Positions 36,731 to 47,043 are shown, counted from the stretch's first letter. The stretch is DNA of 64,000 nt from Rhodanobacter sp. C01 (GCF_002001045.1 NZ_MUNR01000011.1:124001-188000); one strand, 5' to 3'. Notes: generated by a model not told the origin, from the sequence alone. Made by a program: numbers and translations.

Positions 36731-37732
36731 TCAGCCGGCCAGCACGCAGCAGTTCTTGCCAGCACGCTTGGCCTCGTACATGGCGTGGTCGGCGGTCTGG
36801 ATCAGCTGCTCGTCGGCATCGGAGCGATCGTTGGGCAGGTAGGGCGCGATGCCGATGCTTGCGCCGATCCGGACATCGATCAAACGCTCGTTGACGCGCA
36901 ATGTATAAGGCTCGCCGAGCGCCGAGCACAGCTTCTGGCACAGCTGCATGGCCAGCTGCGCATCTCCGATCTCCTCGAGGATCAATGCGAATTCGTCACC
37001 GCCCAGCCGGGCTACCGTGTCGTTGCTGCGCAGGTGTGCCGACAGCCGCGCGGCGATTTCCTGCAGCAGCGCGTCGCCGGCAGGATGGCCATGGGTATCG
37101 TTGACGCCCTTGAAGCCGTCGATGTCGATGCAGGCCAGCGCGAAGTGGTCGTGATGGCGATGCGCACGCTGGATCGCACCGAGCAGCCGGTCATGGAACA
37201 GCATGCGGTTGGGCAGCCCGGTCAGCATGTCATGACTGGCCTGATGGCGGACCTTCGCTTCGACCAGTTCGCGTTCGGCCATCTCCCGGATCAGCTGCTG
37301 ATTGCGTTCGGCCAGCTCGGCCATGGTCAGCTGCAGTTCGGTGCGTGCCGCATGCAACTCCAGGAACACGCGCACCTTGGACTGCAGGATCACGTCGTTG
37401 ATGGGTTTGGCAATGTAGTCCACGGCGCCGGAGCGGTAACCTCTCAGCCGATTCAGATCGTCGGCATAGGCGGCGGTGACGAAGATGATCGGCGTCTCGC
37501 GCAGTTGCTCGGCTTCGCCGAGCAACTGCGCCACTTCGAAACCGTCCATGTCGGGCATGTTGACGTCGAGCAGGATCAGCGCGAATTGATGATCCAGGCA
37601 CAGTGCCAGTGCCTCGTTGCCGTTGCGAGCCTCGAGGATCTGTGAGCCGCTCTGCGCCAGCAGGCGACGCATCGCGACCAGGTTGGCGTGGGTATCGTCG
37701 ACGACCAGGATTTTCGGCAGCATCGTGTTCAT
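36731..37732 (-). CDS. Response regulator with receiver and GGDEF domains
   Basis: 333 residues from ATG at 37732. The receiver (about 7-124) has the phosphoacceptor Asp56 (LLDVNMPDMDG) and Lys109 (AKP). A coiled linker (125-160) leads to a GGDEF domain with GGDEF at 244-248 and an intact RxxD inhibitory site, RSND, at 235-238. It should make cyclic-di-GMP when phosphorylated. Its start overlaps the cheB stop by 4 bases (ATGA), so it is the output gene of the kinase-cheR-cheB operon. Confidence 0.95.
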   Translation of the reverse strand: MNTMLPKILVVDDTHANLVAMRRLLAQSGSQILEARNGNEALALCLDHQFALILLDVNMPDMDGFEVAQLLGEAEQLRETPIIFVTAAYADDLNRLRGYRSGAVDYIAKPINDVILQSKVRVFLELHAARTELQLTMAELAERNQQLIREMAERELVEAKVRHQASHDMLTGLPNRMLFHDRLLGAIQRAHRHHDHFALACIDIDGFKGVNDTHGHPAGDALLQEIAARLSAHLRSNDTVARLGGDEFALILEEIGDAQLAMQLCQKLCSALGEPYTLRVNERLIDVRIGASIGIAPYLPNDRSDADEQLIQTADHAMYEAKRAGKNCCVLAG

Positions 37733-38295
37733 GTCAGGCAAAGGTGGTTGAGCAACTGAGCAATTTTTTCCAGCGGCAGGCAGTAGTCGGCGCCAGAAAT
37801 GTCGAGTGCGGCTTGTGGCATCGTTGCCGCTTCGGCATTCGCAGGCGCTTGCACCACCGCGATGCCGCCGTGGTCGCGGATCTGCGCGAGGCCATGGGCA
37901 CCGTCGCGATTGGCACCAGTTAACACCACGCCGATCAATCCTGTGTGATAGACATCGGCTGCGGAGCTGAACAAGACGTCGATGGATGGCCGCGAAAAGC
38001 ACACTGGCTCATCCACCGACAGCGCGAAGTGCTGGTCATGCTCCAGCAGCAGGTGATAACCACCCGGTGCAATATGGACGGTGCCGGCAGCGGCCGGCTG
38101 TCTTTCGACCGCTTCGACGACGGGAAGCGCCGAATGGCTGGCGAGCAGGCCGGACAGCACGCCAGTACCGCTGGCGGTATGGCAGCACACCAGTACGGTC
38201 TGCGGCAGCCGCGGGTCCAGCGCGCCCAGCAGCAGCTTGAGTGCGTTGAAGCCACCCTTCGAACAGCCGATCGCGATCGCCTCAGGCTGCGCCAT
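37729..38295 (-). CDS. cheB: CheB-type methylesterase domain protein without receiver
   Basis: 188 residues, only the C-terminal catalytic domain of CheB. The triad is present: Ser12 in GCSKGG, His39 in CCHTASG and Asp131 in TGANRDGA. Classical CheB carries an N-terminal receiver that gates the esterase, which is absent here, so activity would be unregulated or controlled by another protein such as one of the kinase's extra receivers. The start overlaps cheR by 14 bases and the stop overlaps the GGDEF regulator by 4. No chemoreceptor gene is nearby. Confidence 0.9.
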   Translation of the reverse strand: MAQPEAIAIGCSKGGFNALKLLLGALDPRLPQTVLVCCHTASGTGVLSGLLASHSALPVVEAVERQPAAAGTVHIAPGGYHLLLEHDQHFALSVDEPVCFSRPSIDVLFSSAADVYHTGLIGVVLTGANRDGAHGLAQIRDHGGIAVVQAPANAEAATMPQAALDISGADYCLPLEKIAQLLNHLCLT

Positions 38296-39181
38296 CACGT
38301 GCCTCCGCCATAAGCTGACTGCTGCGTCGATACAGTCGCAGGTTCGCATCGACGGCACTGAAATCAGCCGCCACGGGGGCAAAATCCAGCGATTCGCGCA
38401 ATCCCAGGCAGAGATGGCCACCTCGCACCAGGCTGTCGCGAAAAAGAGTCAACGTGTGGTTCTGCAGCGGGTTGGAGAAATAGATCAGCACATTGCGGCA
38501 AAGCACCAGGTGTGCTTCGCAGAACACCTTGTCGGTCACCAGGTTATGGTTGGCGAACGTGATGTTCCGGCGCAATCGCTGGTCCAGCTTGATGAAGTCG
38601 TAGCGGGCACTGTAATAGCTGGCCAATGACTGGCTGCCGCCGGCCAGCAGGTAGTTGCGTGACCACAGCTGGGCGTCTCTGGCCGGATAGATGCCCTCCT
38701 GTGCGCGCTGCAGTGCATCGGGATTGAAGTCGGTCGCGAAGATATGGCTGCGCTCGTACAACCCGGCTTCCTCCAGCATGATCGCCAGTGAATAAACCTC
38801 CTGTCCCTGCGCACAGCCGGCCTGCCACACGGTGATCTGCGGATACGACGCCAGCACCGGCAGCACGTGTTCGCGCAAGGCGAGAAATACCTGCGGGTCG
38901 CGGAACATCTCCGACACCGGCACCGAGAGCCCCTTGATCACCAGCGGCAGGAAATCCGGCTCGTGCAGCAGGCGCGCGGTGAGTCCAGTGATGCTGCTGC
39001 AATGGTGGGCATGCACCAGCTGACGCACGCGTCGGGTCAGCGACGCCGGGGCATACTGGCTGAAGTCATGGCCATGGCGGCGCTTGAGCGCCTGCACGAA
39101 CAGGTCCAGCTCAATCTGTTCCAGTTCGGCCCGTTCCAATTCGGCGCGTTCCAGTTCGACATTGAGCGACGGTGCCGGCAT
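38282..39181 (-). CDS. cheR: CheR-type protein-glutamate methyltransferase
   Basis: 299 residues from ATG at 39181. The SAM-binding site is QAGCAQGQEVYSLAI and the later motif is CRNVLIYFSNPLQ, both CheR hallmarks; the N-terminal helical domain contains the Arg-rich RRVRQL. The N-terminus has a small ELERA repeat encoded by three 15-bp units (39118-39162). It would methylate Glu residues of a receptor or of the operon's kinase. It lies 5 bases after the kinase gene. Confidence 0.93.
   Translation of the reverse strand: MPAPSLNVELERAELERAELEQIELDLFVQALKRRHGHDFSQYAPASLTRRVRQLVHAHHCSSITGLTARLLHEPDFLPLVIKGLSVPVSEMFRDPQVFLALREHVLPVLASYPQITVWQAGCAQGQEVYSLAIMLEEAGLYERSHIFATDFNPDALQRAQEGIYPARDAQLWSRNYLLAGGSQSLASYYSARYDFIKLDQRLRRNITFANHNLVTDKVFCEAHLVLCRNVLIYFSNPLQNHTLTLFRDSLVRGGHLCLGLRESLDFAPVAADFSAVDANLRLYRRSSQLMAEARDGAA
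39118..39162. repeat. Three tandem 15-bp units inside cheR
   Basis: Units at 39118-39132, 39133-39147 and 39148-39162 share GTTCCARTTCGRC. On the minus strand they encode successive ELERA-like blocks (ELERAELERAELEQ) at residues 9-22, a short charged helix. Such an in-frame array can change length by slippage. Confidence 0.8.
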
Positions 39182-39186
39182 GGTGA

Positions 39187-42100
39187 TCAGCGATGCAGCC
39201 AGACGCGCATCATCGACGCCAGTTTGTCGATGTCGATCGGCTTGGACAGGTAATCGCTGGCGCCCATCTCCAGGCATTTCTCGCGGTCGCCGCGCATCGC
39301 CTTGGCGGTCAGTGCGATGATCGGCAGCGCGGCGAAGCACGGCTGTGCGCGGATCGCCCGGATCGTCTCGTAACCGTCCATCCCCGGCATCATGATGTCC
39401 ATCAGCACCAGTTCCGGCGCCTCGTCATCCGCCAGCGCCTTGAGCGCCTTGTGGCCATCCTGTGCCATGCCGACGACCAGCCCCCAGCCGCGCAGCACCC
39501 GGGACAGTGCAAACAGGTTGCGCATGTCGTCGTCCACCAGCAGAACCCTGCGGCCGGCCAGTTCGGCGGTCGGCGCCGTCGCAGTGGTGCGGCGTGGTGC
39601 GTGCTGGATGCTGTGCAGGAACAAGCTGACCTCGTCGAGCAGTCGTTCCGGCGAGCGTGCGCCTTTCACGACGATCGAATCGGTGTACTGGCGCAGCAAC
39701 AGGTTTTCCTCGCGACTCAGATCGCGACCGGAGTACACCACCACCGGTGGCACGCCACCAGGCTGCTTCGACAGCTGCTCAAGCAGCTCCAGGCCGGACA
39801 TGCCAGGCAGGCCCAGGTCGAGCACGATGCAGTCATAGCGGGTATGCGAGGTTTTCTGCAGTGCATCCTCGGCCGTGCCAGCCTCGTCGATCAGCACATT
39901 GTCGGCGGACAGCATGGTGCGCACCGCGGTACGCGCGTCGGCCTCATCATCGACGATCAGCAGATGCCGCTGATGGCCTTCGGCAAAATGCAGCAGGCGC
40001 TTGAACGCGGTGTCGATCGCAGCGCGGCTGACCGGCTTGGTCAGGAAGCCGACTGCACCGTGTTCGAGCCCTCGTGTGGCATCGTCGGTTGCGGAAATGA
40101 AATGCACCGGAATCGCCCGTGTGACCTCGTCGGCCTTCAACTGGTCGATTACCGTCCAGCCATCCATTGTCGGCAGCATCACGTCGAGCAGGATGCCGGT
40201 GGGATGGTGTTCGCGGGCCAGCAGCAGGCCGGTCTCGCCATCGCCTGCCGCCAGTGCGCGATAACCCTTGCGATGGATCATGTCGATCAGGATGCGCGCG
40301 AAGGCCGGGTCGTCCTCGATCACCAGGATCGTGGTCTGGCCCGGCAGCAACGAGCCTCGATCGTCGTCGATGGCATCCGGCAGCAGGTATGGGGATGCCG
40401 GCCGTGCAAGTGGTTTCGGTTGGATGGACGGTGCGCTTTCATTTGCATCGCGCGTCGGCTCGGGTGGTACTTCGGGCAACAGTACGGTAAAGCGGCTGCC
40501 ATGGCCGCTCTCGCTATGCAAGGTGATGTCGCCACCCAGCAGCATGGCCATCCGTCGCGAAATCGCCAGCCCGAGCCCGGTGCCGCCAAACTGCCGGCTG
40601 GTGCCGGCATCGACCTGCTCGAACGCATTGAAGATGCGCTGGAACTTGTCGGCCGGGATGCCGATGCCGGTATCGGTGATCGTCAACGCGATCAGCGACT
40701 GCTCCTGCAGCGCGAGGGGCACCATGATTTCGCTGGTAGGGCGGCCGATGTGCACGCTGACGCTGCCGCGCGCGGTGAACTTGAATGCATTGCTGAGCAG
40801 GTTGTTGGCGATCTGCTCGAGCTTGGTGCTGTCGGTCCGCAGCATGTCGGGCAGACCGGGCTCGATGTCCAGCGTGAAGCCGAGCTTCTTTTCTTCGGCG
40901 ACGTGCGCAAACGTGCGTCTCAGTCGTTGTTCCAGGCTGGCCAGCAGCAGCTCGTCGATCACCAGCTCCATCTTGCCCGCCTCGATCTTCGACAGGTCGA
41001 GGATGTCGTTGATCAGATGCAGCAGGCTGGTACCGGCATCATGGATGATGTGCGCCGATTCGATCTGCTCCTCGTCGAGATTGCCGCTGTCGTTGTCGGC
41101 CAGGTTGCGCGAGAGGATCAGCAGGCTGTTCAGTGGCGTGCGCAGTTCATGCGACATGTTGGCGAGGAATTCGGACTTGTATTGACTGGCCCGCGCGAGT
41201 TCGGCGGCCTTGTCCGCCGTCTCCTGCTGCAACTCCTCCAGCACGTGCTTCTGGCGGTTCAGGCTGTCGGTCTTCTCGCGCAGTTCCTCGTTGGATGCCT
41301 GCAGCTCCTCGGCCTGCAAGCGCAATTCCTCCTCCGAGGCGACCAGCCGTTCGGACTGTTCCTCCAGCTCCGCGGTCTTGGCCTGCAGAGCCTCGTTGTT
41401 GTCGCGGAGCACCTCCTTCTGTTGCCGCATCACCAGTTCAGACACGCGCAGTTCGTCGGCCTGTTCCTGAGTCTGCAGCAGAAGGTTCTGCGTGCTGGTG
41501 GCACGGTTGAGGTTCTCCAGCGCCAGCCCGACGATCGGCAGCAGCTCTTCCAGCAGCATCAGCTGAAGCGGACCGAGTGCCCTGAAGCTGGCGAGCTCAA
41601 GCACGCCGATCAGCGTGTCGCGATAGAGCACCGGCAGGATCGCGACGTGGCGGGGCAGCGCTTCGCCGGAGCCGGAATCGATGTGCAGGTAATTTTCCGG
41701 TACGTCATCGAGCATGATCGGCTTGCGCTCGATCGCGCATTGACCCACCAGGCCTTCGCCCGGCATATAGTGCTCGGCGGTACGGTTGCTCAGGCGCAGA
41801 CCGTAGCTGCCCAGCAGGTCGAGCCGGTGGCGTGCGTCGTCAAATGAATAGAACAGCCCGACCCCTGACTTGAACAGCGGTACCAGTTCGCTGGTCAGCC
41901 ACTGCGCGAATTCCTTGTGGGTGGTGGCTTGTTGCAGCAGATGGGAAATACCCGAGACCTGGGTCTTGATCCAGGTCTGCGTCTCGGTATCCATCACCAT
42001 CTGCTTGAATACCTGCAGCGCCCGGGCGATTTTACCGACCTCGTCGCGCCGGTCGAGTTGACCGATGTCGAATTCGTGATCGTGATTGGCCAGTCGGGTC

Positions 42101-42819
42101 ATCAGGTCGGTCAGGCGCCGCAGCGGTCGTGTGACCAGGCGTGCGGTCAGCGCGATGATCGCGAGCCCGAGCAGGATGCACAGCAGGGCCGAGATGACAT
42201 TGATGGCCTGGGTTCTGCCCAGTGTGCTGCTCAGCTCCTGGCTGCGCGTGGCGAGCAGTTGATGTTCCTCGCCGATCATCTGGTCGATCGCGTCGTTCAG
42301 ATCTTCGACGCGAACCGTGCGCTTTTCCAGGTAGTTCGACTGGATGCGCTGGAGCTCGAGTGCCATGGCCGCCGGATCGCCAGTCTTCACCCGGCTGATC
42401 GGGTCGAGCGCATTCGTGATGACTTCGCGCCGCCATTGCGCGGCCAGGATCTCCAGGTTGTCGATGCGCGACTGCTGCAGCGCATTGTCCACGGTCAGCT
42501 GGCGCAACTGGATCATGCGGTCATGCAGGTCGCTGGCACCGCTGTCGAACATGGCGCGCTGGTCCGCCCGTTGCGTCAGCACGTAGCCGCGTGCGCCGAG
42601 CTGGCTGGTCTGCAAGGCATGCTGCACCTGATCCAGCTCAAGCAGCACCTGGTAAGTGTGGACTGTCCAATAGCGGTCGCTTTCCTGCCGGCGGAGCGAG
42701 TGCAGCGTTATCACGCTGGTGAGCAGGAACAGGCCAAGCAGCAGCACAATCGCAAGCAGGATCTTGCGCTGCAGTGGCTGGTCGGCGAGCCAGGAGAATT
42801 TCGAATGAGTCGGTTGCAT
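39187..42819 (-). CDS. Hybrid sensor histidine kinase (CHASE3-HAMP-GAF-HisKA-HATPase-REC-REC-REC)
   Basis: 1210 residues from ATG at 42819. TM1 at about 18-40, a periplasmic CHASE3-type four-helix domain (43-190), TM2 (205-228), HAMP (229-280), GAF (300-437), a long coiled coil (440-545), HisKA with His557 (MSHELRTP), and HATPase (660-783; DTGIG at 716-720, GGTGLGLA at 745-752). Three receivers follow at about 830-942, 952-1070 and 1091-1208, with phosphoacceptors Asp879, Asp1001 and Asp1141. It starts a tight operon with cheR, cheB and a GGDEF regulator. The multiple receivers suggest a branched phosphorelay ending in cyclic-di-GMP synthesis. Confidence 0.95.
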   Translation of the reverse strand: MQPTHSKFSWLADQPLQRKILLAIVLLLGLFLLTSVITLHSLRRQESDRYWTVHTYQVLLELDQVQHALQTSQLGARGYVLTQRADQRAMFDSGASDLHDRMIQLRQLTVDNALQQSRIDNLEILAAQWRREVITNALDPISRVKTGDPAAMALELQRIQSNYLEKRTVRVEDLNDAIDQMIGEEHQLLATRSQELSSTLGRTQAINVISALLCILLGLAIIALTARLVTRPLRRLTDLMTRLANHDHEFDIGQLDRRDEVGKIARALQVFKQMVMDTETQTWIKTQVSGISHLLQQATTHKEFAQWLTSELVPLFKSGVGLFYSFDDARHRLDLLGSYGLRLSNRTAEHYMPGEGLVGQCAIERKPIMLDDVPENYLHIDSGSGEALPRHVAILPVLYRDTLIGVLELASFRALGPLQLMLLEELLPIVGLALENLNRATSTQNLLLQTQEQADELRVSELVMRQQKEVLRDNNEALQAKTAELEEQSERLVASEEELRLQAEELQASNEELREKTDSLNRQKHVLEELQQETADKAAELARASQYKSEFLANMSHELRTPLNSLLILSRNLADNDSGNLDEEQIESAHIIHDAGTSLLHLINDILDLSKIEAGKMELVIDELLLASLEQRLRRTFAHVAEEKKLGFTLDIEPGLPDMLRTDSTKLEQIANNLLSNAFKFTARGSVSVHIGRPTSEIMVPLALQEQSLIALTITDTGIGIPADKFQRIFNAFEQVDAGTSRQFGGTGLGLAISRRMAMLLGGDITLHSESGHGSRFTVLLPEVPPEPTRDANESAPSIQPKPLARPASPYLLPDAIDDDRGSLLPGQTTILVIEDDPAFARILIDMIHRKGYRALAAGDGETGLLLAREHHPTGILLDVMLPTMDGWTVIDQLKADEVTRAIPVHFISATDDATRGLEHGAVGFLTKPVSRAAIDTAFKRLLHFAEGHQRHLLIVDDEADARTAVRTMLSADNVLIDEAGTAEDALQKTSHTRYDCIVLDLGLPGMSGLELLEQLSKQPGGVPPVVVYSGRDLSREENLLLRQYTDSIVVKGARSPERLLDEVSLFLHSIQHAPRRTTATAPTAELAGRRVLLVDDDMRNLFALSRVLRGWGLVVGMAQDGHKALKALADDEAPELVLMDIMMPGMDGYETIRAIRAQPCFAALPIIALTAKAMRGDREKCLEMGASDYLSKPIDIDKLASMMRVWLHR

Positions 42820-42937
42820 GCACGGCCATCGCGGTTCGAGGGGCGATATGTCTCGGGAGCGCCAGAAGGTCATCCTGTCCTTGACAGGGTGGTTGGCGCA
42901 ACCGCCGGGCCGCAGTGCCGGTTGCCAGGGGAGTGGT

Positions 42938-43864
42938 TCAGCGGTGGTGTGACCCCTGCCGCAGTCGTTGCCAGGGTGCGCATGGCAGCATCGAGCCGCG
43001 GCGCCATGCGACGATCAGCAGGGCCACCGTAAGCAGCGAGCAGACGGCAAGTGCGACCACCGAGGCCTCCGCACCGAACACGCCGCCGCTCAGCCAGTCC
43101 GGCCCGGTGCGGTGGGAGATCAGCCAACCCTTGCTGGCACCCCCGGAAACGGGGATGCCGTAGACCGTGCCCTGCATGATGTTCCATGCCGCGTGCAGGC
43201 CGATGCAGGCCCACAGCGAACGGGTGACGTGATAGATCATGGCCAGCAGCAGGCCGGCCTCGATCGCGATCGCCGCCGAGCTCCACAACGTGGCGCCGGG
43301 GTTGAAGATGTGCGCAGCGCCGAAGAACAACGCGGAGATCACCAGCGCCCACCAGGTGCCGAGTCCTTCCTCGACAATGCGGAAGATCACGCCGCGGGCG
43401 ATGATCTCCTCGCCGATGCCGGCACCGATGCCGGCCACCAGCACGCCCGGCAGCCAGTCCACCTGCGGATCCGTGCCGGTGACGTGGTAACTGCCGGCCA
43501 GCCACAGCACGCCGACCACCACGCTGAACAGCACGGTGCCGGTGGCGAGGCCAGCCAGACCCCATGTCGGGATGGCGCGTGGCGACAGTTCCTGCATTGG
43601 TCGCCGTTCGATCAGGCGAACCAGGATCGCGTAGCCGAACAGCACCGGCAGCAGTTGCATGCTCAGGGTTGCCAGCGCATGGTGCAGCGGATCGGCGGTT
43701 TTCAGGGTCCAGCCCAACGCGACCACGGCAGCGCGCGTGATCATGCCGGAGCCGATCAGCATCGCGGCGAAGAAGATGATCCGTGCGGCGGGCGAGAGCA
43801 CCAGCCAGCGCTGCCAGCCCGGCACGCTCGAGGGTGTGGCGAAGGCGAGCTGTCCGGTCTGCAT
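42938..43864 (-). CDS. CPBP family intramembrane metalloprotease (CAAX-like)
   Basis: 308 residues with about eight membrane helices. The Abi/CPBP motifs are intact: EExxxR in GEEIIARG, FxxxH in FFGAAHIF and a final H-x3-N in HAAWN. Family members cleave or process membrane substrates, or confer peptide-toxin immunity; the bacterial targets are mostly unknown. The gene stands alone between the kinase and prfC. Confidence 0.92.
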   Translation of the reverse strand: MQTGQLAFATPSSVPGWQRWLVLSPAARIIFFAAMLIGSGMITRAAVVALGWTLKTADPLHHALATLSMQLLPVLFGYAILVRLIERRPMQELSPRAIPTWGLAGLATGTVLFSVVVGVLWLAGSYHVTGTDPQVDWLPGVLVAGIGAGIGEEIIARGVIFRIVEEGLGTWWALVISALFFGAAHIFNPGATLWSSAAIAIEAGLLLAMIYHVTRSLWACIGLHAAWNIMQGTVYGIPVSGGASKGWLISHRTGPDWLSGGVFGAEASVVALAVCSLLTVALLIVAWRRGSMLPCAPWQRLRQGSHHR

Positions 43865-43946
43865 GCGTCAATCCGTGCGAGGTGAGGCCGACAGGCTAGC
43901 AGTGCCATCGCCCTGTCCCCAAGGCCACAAGTCACGCGTCCGGGCG

Positions 43947-45560
43947 CTAAAGTTCGACCGAGGCCGCGTGCTCGCGCGTGTTGGAAAAGCGCACCTGTGG
44001 CCAACGCTCCTGCGCCAGCTGCAGGTTCACCCGCGTCGGGGCAATGTAGACCAGCTCACCGGCACCGTCGATCGCCAGGTTCATCGCATTCTTCTCGCGG
44101 AACTCGGCCATCTTCTTTTCATCGTCGCAGTGCACCCAGCGCGCGGTAGTCACCGTCACCGGCTCGAAGCTGGCATCGACGTTGTATTCGTCCTTGAGTC
44201 GGTACGCCACCACATCGAACTGCAGCACGCCGACCGCGCCGAGGATCAGGTCGTTCGACATCAGCGGACGGAAGAACTGGGTGGCACCTTCCTCGGACAG
44301 CTGGGCCAGACCCTTCTGCAGCGCCTTCATCTTCAGCGGATCGCGCAGCCGCGCGCGACGGAACAGTTCCGGGGCGAAGTTCGGGATGCCGGTGAAGTTG
44401 ACCAACTCGCCCTCGGTGAAGGTGTCGCCGATGGTGATCGTGCCGTGGTTGTGCAGGCCGATCACGTCACCGGGGTAGGCGGTCTCCACGATCTCGCGAT
44501 CGCTGGCCATGAAGGTCAGCGCGTTGGCAATGCGGATGTCCTTGCCGGTGCGTGTCTGCACCATCTTCATGCCGGCACTATAGGTGCCCGAGCACACGCG
44601 CATGAACGCCACGCGATCGCGGTGCGCCGGGTCCATGTTCGCCTGGATCTTGAACACGAAACCGGTCAGTTTCTCTTCCTCAGGTTGCACCTCGCGCCCC
44701 AGCGTGCCGCGTGGGCGTGGCGAGGGCGCATGCTCGACGAAGAAGTCCAGCAGCAGCTGCACACCGAAATTGTTCACCGCCGAGCCGAAGAACACCGGCG
44801 TCTGCCGGCCGGCGAGGTACTCGTCCATGTCGAACGCGGGCGCTGCGCCTTGCACCAGTTCCAGTTCCTCCCGCAGTTCGCGCATCGCCTCGTCGCCGAC
44901 TTTTTCCAGCAGGCCGGGCGCATCGAGGCCCTTGAAGATGGTCGAATCCTGGCGGGTGAAATTCTTGCCCGGCTCGAAGATGTGCACTTCGTCCAGCACC
45001 AGGTGGTACACGCCCTTAAGTCGCTTGCCCATGCCGATCGGCCAGGTCACCGGCGCGCAGGCGATGCCGAGCACCGACTCCACTTCGTCCAGCAACTCGA
45101 TCGGTGAGCGGCCTTCACGGTCGAGCTTGTTGATGAAGGTCATGATCGGGGTGTCGCGCAGCCGGCAGACTTCCATCAGCTTGATCGTGCGCTCCTCCAC
45201 GCCCTTGGCGCAGTCGATCACCATCAGCGCGGAATCCACTGCGGTGAGCACGCGGTAGGTGTCCTCGGAGAAGTCCGCATGTCCCGGTGTGTCGAGCAGG
45301 TTGATGATCTTGCCCTCGTACGGGAACTGCATCACCGACGAGGTCACCGAGATACCGCGCTCTTTTTCCAGCGCCATCCAGTCGGACGTCGCATGTCGCG
45401 CCGCCTTGCGCCCCTTCACCGAGCCGGCCATCTGGATCGCGCCACCGAACAGCAGCAGCTTTTCGGTCAGCGTGGTCTTGCCTGCGTCGGGATGGCTGAC
45501 GATGGCGAAGGTACGGCGGCGGCGGGTTTCTTGCAGATGGGTGGACAGATGGGTGGACAT
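43947..45560 (-). CDS. prfC: Peptide chain release factor 3
   Basis: 537 residues from ATG at 45560 ([20 protein letters not shown]); longer in-frame starts do not match the family. GTPase motifs: [15 protein letters not shown] (G1), DTPGHADFS (G3) and NKLDREG (G4), plus the RF3 stretch [20 protein letters not shown]. It recycles RF1/RF2 from the ribosome after termination. A perfect TATAAT lies 32 bases upstream of the start. Confidence 0.97.
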   Translation of the reverse strand: MSTHLSTHLQETRRRRTFAIVSHPDAGKTTLTEKLLLFGGAIQMAGSVKGRKAARHATSDWMALEKERGISVTSSVMQFPYEGKIINLLDTPGHADFSEDTYRVLTAVDSALMVIDCAKGVEERTIKLMEVCRLRDTPIMTFINKLDREGRSPIELLDEVESVLGIACAPVTWPIGMGKRLKGVYHLVLDEVHIFEPGKNFTRQDSTIFKGLDAPGLLEKVGDEAMRELREELELVQGAAPAFDMDEYLAGRQTPVFFGSAVNNFGVQLLLDFFVEHAPSPRPRGTLGREVQPEEEKLTGFVFKIQANMDPAHRDRVAFMRVCSGTYSAGMKMVQTRTGKDIRIANALTFMASDREIVETAYPGDVIGLHNHGTITIGDTFTEGELVNFTGIPNFAPELFRRARLRDPLKMKALQKGLAQLSEEGATQFFRPLMSNDLILGAVGVLQFDVVAYRLKDEYNVDASFEPVTVTTARWVHCDDEKKMAEFREKNAMNLAIDGAGELVYIAPTRVNLQLAQERWPQVRFSNTREHAASVEL

Positions 45561-45591
45561 GGAAACAGATCGGCTGGGACGCGAACCGATA

Positions 45592-45597
45592 ATTATA
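45592..45597 (-). promoter_or_regulatory. Perfect -10 hexamer (TATAAT) of the prfC promoter
   Basis: TATAAT on the minus strand, 32-37 bases before the prfC ATG, in otherwise G/C-rich DNA. No clear -35 hexamer at 16-18 bases was found, so the start would depend on the strong -10 or on extra contacts. Confidence 0.5.
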
Positions 45598-45681
45598 GCT
45601 TGGATCAACCGGTTACTTGGTTCAGCCGATTTGCGGCTCCGTGCGGGATCAGGATGAGCACGGCCCGATTCCACTCCAACT

Positions 45682-46938
45682 TCAAGATTTAGGCGTGGAT
45701 GGCGTCGCGGCTGGAAATCCGACCAGGTCGTTGTCCAGCGGCATGGCCTGTCGACGCCGGTCGCTTGCTGCATCGGTCGGTGGCAGTTTCGCGTCCGGGT
45801 CGATCGCCTGACTGACCGACCAGGCGCCCGGTGACGAGAAGGTGTCGAAGACGAAGGGCACCCCCTCGGAACCCTCGAAGGTGGGTGCGTTGGAAACCTG
45901 GAAATGCAGGTGAGGGCCGCCGGACATGCCGGACTGGCCGACGTGTCCCAGCACATCGCCGCGATGCACCTTGTCGCCGGGTTTGACGGTCACGCTGCCA
46001 CGCTGCAGGTGCGCGTAATGAACGAAACGGTTCGGCGCGATTTGCAATACCACATAGTTGCCGTAAAGCCCGTTGGCAGTGAGCGACGAAGGTTCCGGCT
46101 GTGGCGCCAGCGGTTTGTGGTCCGCCTCGCCGTCACGTGCGCCGAGCACGATGCCATCAGCCACCGCCAGCACGTCCGTGCCGAAGCCGATCCAGTCGGT
46201 GAGCTGCGATTGCCGATAATCGGCGACTCCAGCGTGGAGCGCATGACCGCGAACATCCACGCCGATCAGGTCGAGTGCGTAGCGCTGTGGGATGGTCAGC
46301 TGTCCGTTGACGGCCACCAAGCTGCCCCAGTGATGCGAATTCGAGTTGCCCGGTCCTTCAGTGGCTAGCCAGAGACCGCGCAGCGGTGGCCCGATGACGA
46401 CTGCCGGCGTGGCATCGACGGCAACGCGTGCGCCATCGACCAGCTCAGTACCACCCTGCGCATTCTCGAATTCGAGACGGTGGCGCAGCAATCTCGCCGG
46501 CGACCGGCGGTCGGACAATGTAAGCCAGACAAAGACGATTGCGCGTGCGCCAGCCTTGATGGCGAGGTTGTCCCCGGCCTTGGCGCCTTCGGCGAGATGC
46601 GGGGAAACCATATCCCCGAGTGCAGCGCCGTCGAACGTTGCCAGTGGCGTCGTCGAGTCGTCGGCAAACACGGTCAGCTGGCGCAAGCGCAGCACGCCGG
46701 TGTCGCCGTAGAAGTTGCTGACGTGGAGTTCGTAGGCGAGGTGTGCGTGCCCATCGCTCCCCATGACGATTTCGGGTGGCCAGGGATTGCGCACTTCGAC
46801 CGGTGCCATTGCTTTCTGCGCCAGGCCGATGGAGCAGGCGAGGGCACACGTCCAGCCGACCAGGAACGGAGCGAGCCAATGGGCAAATGTCGGGCGCTTG
46901 CGTGGCGGTCGCGGATAGATCGTATTCGGCATCGTCAT
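45682..46938 (-). CDS. M23/LytM-like periplasmic protein
   Basis: 418 residues from ATG at 46938. An N-terminal membrane anchor or signal (about 20-42) is followed by a beta-rich domain and a C-terminal M23-like domain (about 230-365). It retains [20 protein letters not shown] and the HLHF catalytic motif (GGPHLHFQ), but the position of the first zinc ligand (HxxxD) reads RYALD, so His is replaced. It may be a degenerate, non-hydrolytic LytM regulator or a divergent active subfamily. It lies between prfC and fusA on the same strand, with terminators suggesting a separate transcript. Confidence 0.82.
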   Translation of the reverse strand: MTMPNTIYPRPPRKRPTFAHWLAPFLVGWTCALACSIGLAQKAMAPVEVRNPWPPEIVMGSDGHAHLAYELHVSNFYGDTGVLRLRQLTVFADDSTTPLATFDGAALGDMVSPHLAEGAKAGDNLAIKAGARAIVFVWLTLSDRRSPARLLRHRLEFENAQGGTELVDGARVAVDATPAVVIGPPLRGLWLATEGPGNSNSHHWGSLVAVNGQLTIPQRYALDLIGVDVRGHALHAGVADYRQSQLTDWIGFGTDVLAVADGIVLGARDGEADHKPLAPQPEPSSLTANGLYGNYVVLQIAPNRFVHYAHLQRGSVTVKPGDKVHRGDVLGHVGQSGMSGGPHLHFQVSNAPTFEGSEGVPFVFDTFSSPGAWSVSQAIDPDAKLPPTDAASDRRRQAMPLDNDLVGFPAATPSTPKS

Positions 46939-47043
46939 GGATCGCTCAAGAAAGTGTCGGTGCAGTCCCCGCAGAGGATCGTAATCGAGATTCGGATCGC
47001 CCACCTCTGCTGCACGGCCGGACCGGTCGCGAACTGCCCAAAA

